From positions 481,996 to 545,995 of the forward strand of contig JAAOMT010000591.1 of NCBI GenBank assembly GCA_016748015.1: DNA of 64,000 nucleotides, written 5' to 3'. Source of the stretch: Geosiphon pyriformis (taxonomy: Eukaryota; Glomeromycota; Glomeromycetes; Archaeosporales; Geosiphonaceae). This document shows, piece after piece, positions 45,146-57,888 of this stretch (positions within the stretch are counted from its first letter, which is position 1; every line of letters begins with the position of its first letter). The notes beneath the pieces are model-generated. The model did no database searches. It had not been told where the DNA came from and saw only the letters and a program-made list of their open reading frames with translations. Position numbers and translations under genes: made by a program.

Positions 45146-48100
45146 ATATTTAATTAATTGTTTTACTAATTTATTTGTTTATAAGTAATAAAATAATGAT
45201 AATAGTCATTTAATATTGAATTACTTACAAATTTTTTGTATTAGATTGTTCACAAAATATATTTTTTAATTGAATAAAAATTTAATTAGATATTTATATT
45301 TGTAGATAATATTATTATGGTTCAAAAATTTAGCAAAAGAATTATAAAATAATATAAATTATCCAATTATAATTTAGTACAATAATAATTTTAGAAAGGT
45401 AATAATTAACATAATGGTAAGCACCAGCTTAAAATAGCAGTTAATACCAACTGATAATAGTGGTAAATACCAAATTGAAATACCAAAAAGAAAGTATTAC
45501 AATGTGTTTTCTTATAGAACTACAAACATGTATATATACAATAGCTTTAATATTAAAAAAAACAACAAGTCATAAAACAAATTATAAAAACAAGTTATTA
45601 AATAATTTTTCTAACAGTTTCACTTTAATTATCTTCTAATCTTTACTTTTAAAATAAATATACACAAAAATTTTTAATAAAAAATAAAATAAAAAAGAAT
45701 ATTGAAAACTGAATTATTATAATCCAATATATTAAAAAACTTACTTATATTATTTATTGAATGAAATTATCATTCATTAACTGAATCTTTTGGAAGAATA
45801 ATTCCTGATCAAAATTATTTATATTGTTACTAATTGATAAAAGCTTTGTTATAAGAATTAAAAAAAGCACTAAAGACCATTAATATTCTGTGTTTATAGA
45901 TTAGAAAAACACATTAGACAATTGCAAGGATAGCCTTGGAAAAAACTTCAGACAGCAGATAAATTTCAGTTTAGCCTTTAGGAAGGAGTACATAAACACA
46001 TACAATAATCAAAAATTGAGAAATAACTTATATTGTAACATTAAAAAAAAAGTCTTCAGTATAACAGTAATATTATTACACAAATAAAATCAAAGAACTT
46101 ATAAGAAACTGATTGTAATTAAAATAAAATATCAGCAATTAAAATATACCAAGAAAACCATCCTGTAACAATGTTTTTGTAGATGAAGTTTGCTACTAAT
46201 TTTGTATTTGCTTTTTAAATGACTCTAATTTTGAACTATTTGATAAGATAATTTACTATAATTGTGATATAATAATTTTTTTAAGTGATAGTAAATAGTA
46301 ATCTAATTAAATTAATACTGACTCTGTCAAAAGATTAATTGGATTTAAAAATTCAATAAGGTAAGTTTCTTTTTTTTTTTGACAACTATTATATAACTTT
46401 ACATACTGTCAAATGTTTTTTTACATATAAAGCCAAAAATAATGTTCAAGTATTCTTTGAATTATATTATTTTTTTCTAAATATGCTGATAATAAATTTG
46501 TGTATATGTTATAAAAAATGGGTTTTTTATTTTTCTGTATTAATCTAAGTAAGTTGGTTAGATTTTTACGATTTTGGTAATAAATTTTGTTGTGATAAAG
46601 AAAATATTGTTTTAATTAATATTATAATCAATGTTTTTTACTTAAAGACTAATTTTCTGACATTATAAAAATCTTCAAATAATTTTTAAAGTTATTGTAA
46701 TTTTTAAAATCTATTGTTTTGTTGCTTTGTTTGTTGTTAAATTGGTAAATTGTAGGTGTTAATTCTAATTTTGCTTTATTCTTAAAAAATTATTTATATT
46801 GATATGTAATTTTTCTGGTTTATAATGAACAATATATTTGTAATTATTTGGTACTAAGTTTAAATTCTTTTTTATTAAGCCATTTGAGACCAATATTATT
46901 ATTAATAATGTTGAATTTAGATTTATTTTAAAAATATTATTAGAAGTACTTAAAAGCTCAAATAATAGCTGCTGTTTTTAATTTAGTTAAACCATATTTT
47001 ATTTTAGTGAATTTGAGTATTTGGCTAATATAAAAGATAACTTACTTATTATTATTGTTATTTAATTGTAATAAAATAGTACCAAATACTGTATATAAAA
47101 CATTAATAACTAATTAAAACTGTTTGTTAAAATTTGAATAAACAAAAACTAAAGCTATTGTCAATTTTGTTTTAAGAGTTTTAAAGACTTTTTGTTGTTC
47201 TTTAGTTTATTGATATTAGACATTTTTGTTGGTTAGATAATTAAGTGATTTGACAATTTTAGAGAATTTTTTGATAAACTTTTGATAATAAAAAAGTATT
47301 TTTTTTAGTTCAGTAATGGTTTAGAAAATTTGGAAATTTTTGACAGCATTAATTATTTCTGGATTGAATTGAACTCTATTTTTGTTAACAATGTGTTTAA
47401 AAAATATTAAGCTTGTTTTTTTAAAGTGATATTTTTTAATGTTTAACTTTAATTTTGTTTTTCATAATTATTAAAAAACTTTGCACAAGTAAATCAGATA
47501 AGCTTTGAAAATTAAAAAATAAACATCAGTATCATCAAAATAAATAACTACTAATTATCATAAAAGTTCTTTATAGACAATATCCATAAGTCTTTAAAAT
47601 ATTGCTGGTATATTATAGAGTTCAAAAAACATTATATTGAATTTGTAATTTTCTCTTTACATAATAAAAACTGTTTTTAGACAGTTTTTTAAATTTATTT
47701 CAACTTGTTAATATCCACTTTTCAAGTCTAAAGTTAAAAAAAACTTGGTTTTTTCTAAAGTGTCTAGCATATTATTAATTTTTAGAAAAGAGTAGATATT
47801 TTTAATTATAATATTGTTAAGTTGGCAATAATTTATGCAAAATCAAAATTTTCTATTTTTTTTTTGACTAAAACTATTAATAAGGCCCAAAAATTTTTTA
47901 AAAATTGAATAAAATTATTATTGAGCATTTATTGAATTTCTTTTCTAATAAAATAATGACTAGTAGGTAAAACTTGATATATTTATTATTATTTTAATAG
48001 AATGTGTAAATTTAATGCTGTATAATATTGGTTTTCTCAAGATTATTGTTATCTTTGGTAAATATATTAACATATTTTGTGATAAATTGTTTTAATTATC

Positions 48101-50700
48101 TTTGTTATTAGGATTTTAAGAGACTATATTGATTTAAAAAAGTTTTTTTTCTATAATATAATAGTTTTTAGTATTAGAAAGAATGTTTAAATTTGGAAAA
48201 AAAGTATGTTTCACAATTTTTATAAAATTTAAAACAATTTAAGAGGTTTTTTCTTAAAAAATATTGTTATGTATAATTTTAATTTCTAGTTTATTTAATA
48301 AAACAATCAGGTAATTATTAAGATTGTAAAATATAACTTCGAATTTTTTTATTCTTTTAGGAATATAAATGTTTGATATTAAGATATCATGTTCTTTGCA
48401 AGTCTGTTTATTGAATTCAAAAATTTGTTGAATAATTATAGGTTTTAAATAAATGTAAATTTTGTGATGTTTTTTAAAAAGTAAAATAGTAATTGGTTAT
48501 AAAAGTCAAAAAATTTGGTAAAATTCATTTTTTACATTAAAAGTTATGTTGATTAAAACTGTAAATTATTTAGTTAAACCAAAACTTTGGGTTTTTTTTT
48601 CACTTTTGCTTAATTGTTTTCTTAATATAACTAATTGTAAATCAGAAATATTAATTAAGAGTAAATAAATAGCTTGCATAATTTTTTCAGTATTTTTAAT
48701 TTTAAATGATTTATTGATTTCATTTTGTAATATAATAATAATATTTTCAGTATATTTTGTATCTATAACTCCTTTTTTAATGTTGATTCTTTTGCTTACT
48801 AATAATAATCAAAAAATTAAACTATTACTTCTGGTAAAATTTTAAAAGCAATTTTGAGATTGATTTTTGTTAAAAATTTGAATTAAAAGATCAAAATATT
48901 TTTTCTTGAATATTATAAGTTATATTTTGTATTAATTTTATAAGTTTTCTTTGGTTTTATTCCTTAATTATTGTTATCAAAATATCCAAGCTGTATAACA
49001 GACTGATTTTCAATAAGATAAATTAATATTGTTGTAATTTTTTTTCTGGTTCTGGTTTTTCAAATTCGATTTTGTACTTATCATTTTTGTTAAGTAAGAG
49101 AATATTAAGTGCATAATATTTTGAATATTATTGATTATAACACATTCTTTGTACAGTTAAATGTTTATTTGTTTTAATTATTAAATTTAAACTTTTTTGG
49201 TCAAATAAGTATAACTTGTAATTTGGTAATATGTTTTTACTTTATTTTTATAATCAAATCCAGCTAATTCTATTGTATATTCAATTTATTCTGCTTTTTT
49301 TATCTGATAAACATCTTTTTAGATGGCTTTGTTAATTAAAATCATGGCAAAATTATAGATTATTTTGGTATTGTGTAGATAATAATAAAGTTTATTAAAA
49401 GTACTATTATATATTGTATTAAAAAATATTTTTTTTCTAACTTTTTTAGCAATTAACAGAGCATATTGGCAGATTTAATCACAAATTTTTTTTTATTGCA
49501 ATATTAATCCAGTTGTATTCTTTTAATAGTAATTCTTTACATATAAGACAAAATATGTTGTTTTATTTTAGGCTGCCAAATCATTCTTAGTAGTAAATAT
49601 TATAGTAATAGCAGATACAAACTTTATATTTTTTTAGACAATATGCAAGCTCCTATAGATAAAAGCTTTTTATTGCAATTATTGTATTTAAGTAAAATAT
49701 AAGATAGTTGTTTTTTCAGTTTTGGTTTTAAATATGAAATATACTAATTATTAACTGATTTGGTTGTAAAAATAGATTGTTGGCTAGTTTTTTTAAGTTA
49801 TAATAATATTGGTTGTAATATAAATGGTTTGAATAGCTGTTCTGTTTTTTTAGCCTAATTGAATATTAATTCAAAAGCCATATAAGTTTTAATGATTAGT
49901 TTTTTTTTAAAAAAAATTTAAATACTGAAATTTTTTTAAATTGTTTGTTGAAAATACTACAAATAACAAATACTTAGATGTATTGTCTTTGGTATAAAAT
50001 TTTGAGTTTTTGGGTTTTCTAATCTAAATTTACATTGGTTTTAAAAACCAATTGTTTTTAACAAAAGCTTGGTATTAAAATATATTTATAATTAAAATTT
50101 TTACTAAAATAATAATTTTATTAGTTGTAGAAAAAAAATTGTTAATTTCTTCTACTGGTGTTTTTTTTATACTATTAGCTATAACAATAACAGTTTGAGC
50201 TAATTAGTTAATATTTTATTTGAGTTGTTGTATTAGTTAATAAGTAATGATGCTTTTAGTTAATTTACTGTTTAAGATTAATTAAATTGGTTTTTTTTAA
50301 CTTCTGTTTTAGTATATATAATAATAATTGTCTTTTGTTTTATAATAGCTGCATTACTAAGCAAGAATAATAATTTATTTGCTTTAAATTTGAAAGAAAA
50401 AATATTTAAAAAATTGGCATTTTTGGCAATCTTAACTGGTAAAATAATAAAAGTATTGTTAAAAGAGTTTTGTCTTGTTGCTGTAGTTTTATTTTTAAAA
50501 AGTGCAATTTGTTAAAAATCTGATTTTTTTGGTATTGTAAGATAACTAAGTTGAATTGTATTACCAAATATAATGTTTTCTAATAAATTATTACTGGTTT
50601 TAAAAGCAAAACAATAATCTTCTGTTAAACCATCTGTTTTTAAGAACTGAATTAACCAAATAAAAACTGATTTATTATTATTTTTTTTAGTTTTTAATAT
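45146..50700 (-). pseudogene. Gypsy B: decayed integrase, RNase H, RT, dUTPase, protease and gag end
   Basis: The reverse complement tracks element A from position ~4775 down to 284 and beyond. Examples: KTSLIFLGHIV...NPEIINAVKNFQ near 47370-47280; the RT catalytic block VIYFDDTD at ~47531-47550 (YxDD pair retained); LLSNAA at ~50350; and AKNAN near 50430. Beyond the point where A is interrupted, the frame continues into gag-side sequence (LTEDYCFAFKTSNN near 50610). The element is saturated with A/T transitions and stops. Its 5' LTR was not identified. An LTR-like insertion (45400-46170) splits it. Confidence 0.7.
45400..46170 (+). repeat. Solo LTR-like insertion (family Z) in gypsy B
   Basis: Element B text is broken at about 45390 and resumes at 46185 (GATGAAGTTTGCTACTAA). 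The insert ends CCTGTAACA. It contains TATATATACA (45531), a CCTGATCA segment (45806), and GGATAGCCTTGGAAAAA ... TTTAGCCTTTAGGAAGGAG (45929-45990), which follow the pattern of the paired motifs in LTRs X and Y. The left end is approximate and there is no coding content. Confidence 0.45.
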
Positions 50701-52680
50701 TGCTATTAATAGTACTTGGAAAATTATTACTGGTTATTAAAGATTTATTAAGTAAATAGTCTCTATTTTAATATTTGATGCTATTTTTAAGATCAAATTA
50801 TTTTATATTAAGACTGTTTTTTAGTTAATACATAATTTTTTAGATGTAAAATCAGTTGTAAAAAACAATATAAAGCTCTTTTGTATGGAGTTTACTTTCT
50901 AATAGTCTTTAAAAGTTACATTTTTAGTTGAGTTTGAGAGTTTTGTTTGTTTAATTATTCTTAAGATTGCCAAATTTTTGGTGGTTTTTAAGTCTGGTTC
51001 TTTTTTTGCTATTGTTGTATTGTGTAATATGTTTTTAAATGTATTTATTACTAATATTAAAATAGTGCTTAGTGTATTTAGAAAAGTTATTTATATTGTG
51101 TTAAAACCTACTAGTATTTAGTAATATATAATTATTTATTTCAAAAATTTAAATACTGCTGTATTTGTTTTAAATTATTGATTAGTTTTATTGAGTAAAA
51201 ATAGTATTAAGATTTTTTTTTTAATAAATTAAAATAAAACTATTCTGTCTTATAATAAGTTTAAGACTAAGTTAATTAACTTTTCTTTTAATTATACTGT
51301 TTTTAAAATTAGTAATATGATTTTTGGTAATTGGACTTTTTCTATTCTTTGCTTATTTAGTATATATTTGTTTAAAAAATTTTAAGTTATATAAAAAAAC
51401 AATTCAAATTTTTTACTTGAAAGTTTTTAAATAAATTTATCTTATATTAATTTACTTTAATTAAATAAACTTGTTTTTTACAAACACAAAGCTAAATTAA
51501 ATTTTTTTTTTACTAAATTTTAATAAGTATGGCTTAATTATTATTTAAAAATTAAAAACAAACTAAGTATTCTAATATTAAATATAGTTTATATACTTTT
51601 TATATATAACTAATTATCTAAATTTAAATTATACTATATTAATATTCTAAAAAAACTTATCCAAAAAAGATATTTTTTAAACAATTTCAAATAATATAGC
51701 ACTATTATTAACCAATTCAACCAGTTATTTAGCTATCTTTAAGGCATTAGTTTTAATATTAATAAGCTTATGTTTTCATAGTAATATCAAATTAGAAAAC
51801 ATATTGTTATTAACTGCAGAAAAATTTACATAAAAGCCAGACATATTAATGTTTTTATAGTTATACTTAGTTTTTAAAGCAACAATTTTTCATTCTAATT
51901 TATCAACTGTTTTGTTAAAAATATTTATATGTATTAAAATTTTATTAACTTTAAAGCCAAGCACACTAATTAAAACTAAATTTCTATTAACAAACTATTT
52001 AAATATAGTAACCAAAAAATCAATTGGCTTAATAATAGATTTAATCAATACAAAAAGCTTGGCCAAATCAGATTCCAAAAAAACTAACCAAAAAAAACTA
52101 TAAAGCTATTGACCATTATATTAGCAGAAAAAGCAAAACCAACCAGAAAATTAGAAACTAAAAAAGGTATAAAAGCAACAATCTTAACATAAGACTTAAT
52201 ATCAATAAAATAAGACACAAAAATTTTAGGAGTTTTATAAAAAAGAGATAAAAGCACCTTATAATTAACAGCCAAATAATTTAAGTCTTGGTATTTAAAA
52301 CAATATTAATATTTAGAAGTTTTTTATCAAATACAATATTTCTTTAAAGTATTAGTTTTAATAATAATAGCATTTAAATTATTTTATAAGCCAAATATAA
52401 TTAAGACAAACCAAAAATAATAATCAAAATTAAGAAAAAAATGTTTTTAATATTGATTTTTTAAATATTGTAAATATTTTTAAATAACTTATTAAATATT
52501 AATTATTAACTTTGCAAATTTTAAATTAAGTATTTTAAAAATTTATTGTAGTTTTTTATAAATTAAAAATCTTTTTATTTAATAATTTTTGGTAAAAATT
52601 ATAAGAATTTTTTTGAATTATTATTTAAATTTAATTAATAATATGTTTAATGTTTTTTATCTTTACAATAATATTTTAGT
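50700..52680. other. AT-rich region with probable LINE ORF1 fragments
   Basis: Very AT-rich. A + strand stretch near 51180-51370 weakly follows LINE ORF1 (SKNSIKI for SKNSMRV). A minus-strand stretch at 52275-51650 contains an L-E-x-K-I-V-x-L-K pattern like the ORF1 C-terminus of LINE D. Both are faint. The 5' LTR of gypsy B should lie near here, but I could not place it. Confidence 0.3.
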
Positions 52681-52856
52681 GTTAAATATTTTATTCTAAC
52701 AATCAAATAACTTTGGATATATGTTTTTTGAAATTAGTTTTGACTTTGCCAAACTTTTGTAATTATTGTTGAATTAAATAGCAACATATTTTAAATATTA
52801 TTAGAAAAAAATCTGCATATTAATTAATACAAAATTAAAGAATATTTTGGCATTTT
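52680..52856 (+). mobile_element. LINE F, left part (decayed RNase H region)
   Basis: Translates to text matching the RNase H to C-terminal linker of LINE G1 (counterpart of NIIRKKNLSVTW near 52795-52830). It stops at the LINE E insertion. TTTTGGCATTTT (52845-52856) is the left copy of the 12-bp target duplication. Confidence 0.55.
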
Positions 52857-54273
52857 TTTATTTTATTTTATTTTATTTTACAAGTGAGATCCAAACGCAA
52901 CCTAGTGCTATACATCATACAAATGATCTAAACTAGGTGTAAATCATGCACTTTCTACACATGACCAGCCACTCAGGCCAGTCAGGACTACACTACACAC
53001 CTATATGCACAGAAACTGGATCTCCAATACCTGAAAAAAATGGACAAAACTTACGAAACCCGAAACCAACTCCAAAAGCCTCAGCCACTCCCAGCAATCT
53101 GACCACACCAGCCGAGAACACCATAGGCAAACCAGAAACTGAAGCAGGAGCGGAGCCATCACGTGGAATCAAACTGTGCTTTTCCATAAACACTTGGTGT
53201 CTGGCCCGGACTAACCAAACATCATCCCGAAATGCTAGACAAAACTCACGCACAAAGCTTACAATCTTCTTAGCACCCTCCTTAGAATTTTTAAAGACTG
53301 AGACAGATTCATGAAACCATTCATCGAAAACAAAGCCTTTACACAGAGCAACACCAACTCCAACCTCAGAAACACAAGAAGCCAAGGCCTGTGAGACACA
53401 TGAAGAAGAGTGAGACAGACCAGAAAGAGCCTCCCAAGCTGAAGCATGTGTGCCCAACAACTGAGCACGGCCAACGGCATCCTAAGAACACGAAAAGACA
53501 TGATCCGAGGTCTCAACGTCACCACAAAACAGACAGACCACACTGGGGTATCTTCTATCATATAAATGCTTGCGCACAACAACAGGAAGCCAATGATGGA
53601 GAGCCTTCATAAAGTAAGTATGACAGCCTGCCATGCACATGCTGGTAAAACTGAATGCCAAGTAAGAATCGGGGTGCCACACCATAAAAGACTTTGACCA
53701 ATTGATATTAGCATGCAAACTATCATCCACAACACGAGAACCCACTCCAATCTCCCAACAAGCTCGATGAACTGACCGGAAAACATCATGAACAAAGTGT
53801 CTAGAATTACCAGAAACTGCTGTACCACCAGCACACAGAAAACGTTCACTGACTAAATAAGGTAGGCGCCAAGCAGAGAAAGCAGCACCTTTGGCAAGTG
53901 CATCAGCATGTTCGTTGCCTGAGACACCTGAATGACCTTTCACCTTAACCCAATTCACATCCAAATTTTTTTGATGAATGACAGTGGCAATGTGACAACG
54001 CTCGATCCAACAGCAGTTCCTGAAATCCAGACAAACCAGCGAAGACTCTGACCTACATGCATCCAACGCAGCCTGGCTATCCGAAAACAAGTCAATCGAA
54101 CGAGAAAAAGGAACACACTCAAGGGCCAAAGCTATGGTCTGCAGTTCTGTCAGAGTAGAAGAAACCAAACCAGACACCCCAACACCCAAACCCAAGTTAA
54201 TGTCCTCAAAAAAAATGGCAGCACCTGCTTTCATGTCAACAGTACCCAGACCAGAAAGAGATCCATCCGTATA

Positions 54274-54687
54274 CACAGAAAGGTGGACAGCATCAATGGT
54301 CAGCAAAGTGTCACAAATCACACCAAAATCATGAGAAAGACGAATATCAGACACAGCATGACCATTTACCAAAGAAGAACTTGAGGAAAGAGGCACAATG
54401 CTACCAAGAAAGCGAACGGAAAGATTAAACCAGAAAGGGACTGGGCCACGAAGGTCCAGCCTCTTCCAATGCTTGAAGGACACAGAAAGGTGGACAGCAT
54501 CAATGGTCAGCAAAGTGTCACAAATCACACCAAAATCATGAGAAAGACGAATATCAGACACAGCATGACCATTTACCAAAGAAGAACTTGAGGAAAGAGG
54601 CACAATGCTACCAAGAAAGCGAACGGAAAGATTAAACCAGAAAGGGACTGGGCCACGAAGGTCCAGCCTCTTCCAATGCTTGAAGGT
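54274..54687 (-). repeat. 207-bp in-frame tandem duplication inside LINE E ORF2
   Basis: Unit 1 spans 54274-54480 and unit 2 spans 54481-54687; they are essentially identical. The period is 69 codons, so the frame is kept. LINE D and G1 have one copy. It lies just upstream of the RNase H domain and repeats the linker, not the catalytic core. Confidence 0.88.
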
Positions 54688-57600
54688 CCCCCAACTGAAA
54701 ACATTACCATTATGGTCACGAAGCTGTTCCACAAAAGCAATTCCATAACACTTGAGCAAAGAGACGCACTTGAAAAAACAGGATTCACCAAGAACCAAAG
54801 ACATAGGAGTACCACACCGACGATGAAAAGCACAAGCTAGAGGGCCTCCCAAAGACAAATCACACCCAGAAAAAATGTGAACCACACCCACCAAAAAATT
54901 ATCCAAGGAACTGATACCAACATGAGCCGGAAACAGCAAGGGATGACGAGGATGCCAGCTGAGAACCTGGAGGTCATGAGACCTATGAGAAAACAAGCGA
55001 CCCAAGACACCAGTAGAATTTGCAAAAGCAACAACAGAGGCCGATTTACTTTCAGCCTGGATCTGTTCAAAAGTTTTTAAATTGTACAAAGAGGGGTGAT
55101 GAAGTGCATCACTGGGGAAATCACATGGCAATTCAGACTTGGACTTTAAGACCTTGTGTACCAAAGCATCCCATTTACTACAAACACCAACAGAAACAAA
55201 ACTGAATTGAGTCCTGTAGCAGATGATAGGAAAGAGAACTGCAGACACCAAATATGCACACTGTTTGTCCGAAATCGCCTTTCTCAAAACAAGATTCACA
55301 AAAAACCGTACATCAGCCTGAGCTTTAGCCAAGCTAGGCTTCGAAAGACCCTCAGAAGACAAAAAAATACCCAAATAGTGATGAGATTCCCCTCTCTTGG
55401 CAATGAAAATAGGCACACTACTGATAGTTAAATAAAGATCCAGCACCCAGCAATTGATGGGGATGGCCACTGTTTTGTCATTGTTCACAGAAATATTATT
55501 AAACCTAAAAAACTCACTAGCAACATCAAGGATGCGTTGTGTAACAGCCTGACTGCTACCAACCCAAATAGTATCATCGACAAAAGCACCGGCAGCAAGA
55601 AATAAAGACAGCCCAGCTTGAGGATCCACCCGGCCAGTTCTTGATATGAAATGAGAATTCAACCTGTAGCCATACATACTATTCTGTCTCTTGACCTCGC
55701 ACAAAAGTGAATCATAAAAAATACACCAGAGAAGCAGCGAGAAGACTTCTCCCTAATTCAGCTCATCGTGGACACAATACCTATCAGTCAAGCCAAAGTC
55801 AGTTATCACTCTGTTGACGCGACCATTGTGAATACTGCCAAAAAATCTAATAAATCTGTCACACATTTTGATCCTGACTAGACTCCTCCTAAGATGTTCC
55901 CAACCCACCGAGTCATAAGCCTTGCACATGTCCTGTAAAACCAGCCAAAGTTCATGGTTCTTCTCCAAGGCATCCTCAACCACAAAACCGATAGCAAAAA
56001 TGGGAGATTGTGTCGTCGTACCTTTCAAAACCGAAAAATTGTCCCCATGAAGAACATCAAAAGTGCTGCAAGCCAGAGAGATCCTATCTGAAAGGATCTT
56101 GGAGAGAATCTTGCAGGCCATTTCAATTAAAGCTATAGGATGGGTGTTCGTGAGAACTCCCTCCCATTCATATAGTTTAGGAATCATTGAAACCCAGGCT
56201 TCTCTCCAAGGCCCAGGGACCAACTTGCCAACCAAACAGAAATTCAAGAGCACCAAAAGCATATCCAAAACAGATTTGTCACAATGTTTCCATAATTCAT
56301 TGGAGATACCAGAAAGACCAGCCGCTTTTCCATCAGGAAGATCCTCAACAACAGCTGACAACTCATCAAAACTAATCAAACACATGACATTAGAGAAAGC
56401 ACCATTGAACACATAATCCAGAGGCTGATATTGATGAGCCCAATCCTCAGATAAGTCAGATACCACCTCACATTTTCTGGTCCATCCCTCCATAATTTCA
56501 TCCACCTTAGACTTAACCAAATCAGCCTTCAAAATCAACTCATCATCCACAACCAGATGATCCAGGACCACCTTGCGAAACGGACACTCCAAGACACTCC
56601 TAATGGTGTGACCCTTGTTCAGCTCAAAACTCTCCATTCTCCTATTAATAGCCTGCTTGATAGAGGATTCCTCAGTGCGCTTAGATTCCGATAATTTAAA
56701 AGAGCGGTATGATTTTCTTGCTTTGGCCAGCACAGAACAAATAAGATCAAAATTAGAACCTGAAAGAAACAAAAACTTAACTACCGATGCACCAGGGGAG
56801 TCAAGTCTGTGCCACACCTCCAACAAAGAAGCAAAACCATCACTAGAAGCCAAATGCAAAGTCTTGACCAACTTAGAAACCAGCAGCTCCAGCTTGTGAA
56901 ACCTAGAAGAAGTCTTGGTAAACATGCCATCAAAACCTTTGAACCATTTTTTCTTAAATGTACCACCTACTAAAAGAACCAAAATCCTACGAACAATGTT
57001 CCACATAGCGTCCACATCTGAAAATCTTACTGTCACACCAAAAGCATCCGAGAACATGGAGATATTAACAGCTGAGACATTCCTGAACTCCAACCACTTA
57101 GCTTTATTGGCACTTTTGATGTCAAACTTCCAACAGTTTTTATTCGCTTGCTTGCGAAGAGAATTCAAACGCGTATCCAAGAGCCCACCCAAACCCAAAT
57201 CCACTGAAACAGCTTGATGGTCCATGTCAAAATGCTCACTGACATTCAAAACTTCACGATGCACTATCACATTGACAAGACTTAAGGAGACAAACACATA
57301 ATCAATTGTTTTCTTAACACCCCTAGAATTTTCTCAAGTGGGTATTTTTGCAGCCGGGCTACCAACTAAAGAATTGACCAGACCCAAATCAAAGCATCTT
57401 TTGAAACTTGCACTTTTATAAGAGCCGTCTTCATTAAAATTGCCACCGAGAATGATGAAAAAAGATTCATTGACAGCCTTTGCAATAAGAAAATTGATTT
57501 CACCAGCCTGAGAGAACCGAACCACCAAAGAAACACCAGCATAAAGCCCCAAAATTGACACAGAAAGTTTATCCTTGAAAAGTAATTTAATGGAAAGGAG

Positions 57601-57884
57601 CTGACCAGGCACCTCAGAAACCTTGCACACATGACAAGCCAAAGAAACATCCATGATAACAGCAACACCCACACCCAAGTGACCAGAGTCCAAACCAGAA
57701 GTGAACACTCGGACACCATCGAACTTGTCTGCAATCCACGGATGAACCCTACTTCTTAATTTTGTTTCAGTAACAATAGTGACCAAATTGTTTATTTCCT
57801 TATGCCACCTAATAATGTCCTCTTGCTTAGTGGGATTGTTCATGTCTCTGACGTTGCACGTAGCAACTTTCCAGACTAAACTGC

Positions 57885-57888
57885 TCAT
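57885..57888 (-). promoter_or_regulatory. ATGA stop-start overlap between LINE ORF1 and ORF2
   Basis: The minus strand reads CAATGAGC: ORF1 ends at TGA (57887-57885) and ORF2 begins at ATG (57888-57886). LINE D has the same arrangement at 33071-33074 (CAATGACT). This suggests ORF2 is translated by termination-reinitiation, as described for some LINEs such as SART1. Confidence 0.65.

Larger units (their letters stand above)
52993..57888 (-). pseudogene. LINE E ORF2: endonuclease, RT, RNase H, with internal duplication
   Basis: A single frame of 1631 codons from ATG 57888, with stops at ~57331 (Trp position), ~55750 (Gln position) and ~53480. Endonuclease: ATCNVRDMNN, TETKLRS, LGGNFNEDGS (Asp to Asn in the GDFN motif), TIDYVFVS, MDHQAV. 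RT: KAYDSVGWEHL and FVDDTIW (~55570). RNase HI: VYTDGSL, LTELQ, FSDSQAAL, NEHADALAKG. C-terminal CLFCGD cluster. A 69-residue block before RNase H (from FKHWKRL to VHLSV) occurs twice in tandem. Without it the length equals that of LINE D ORF2. Confidence 0.9.
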
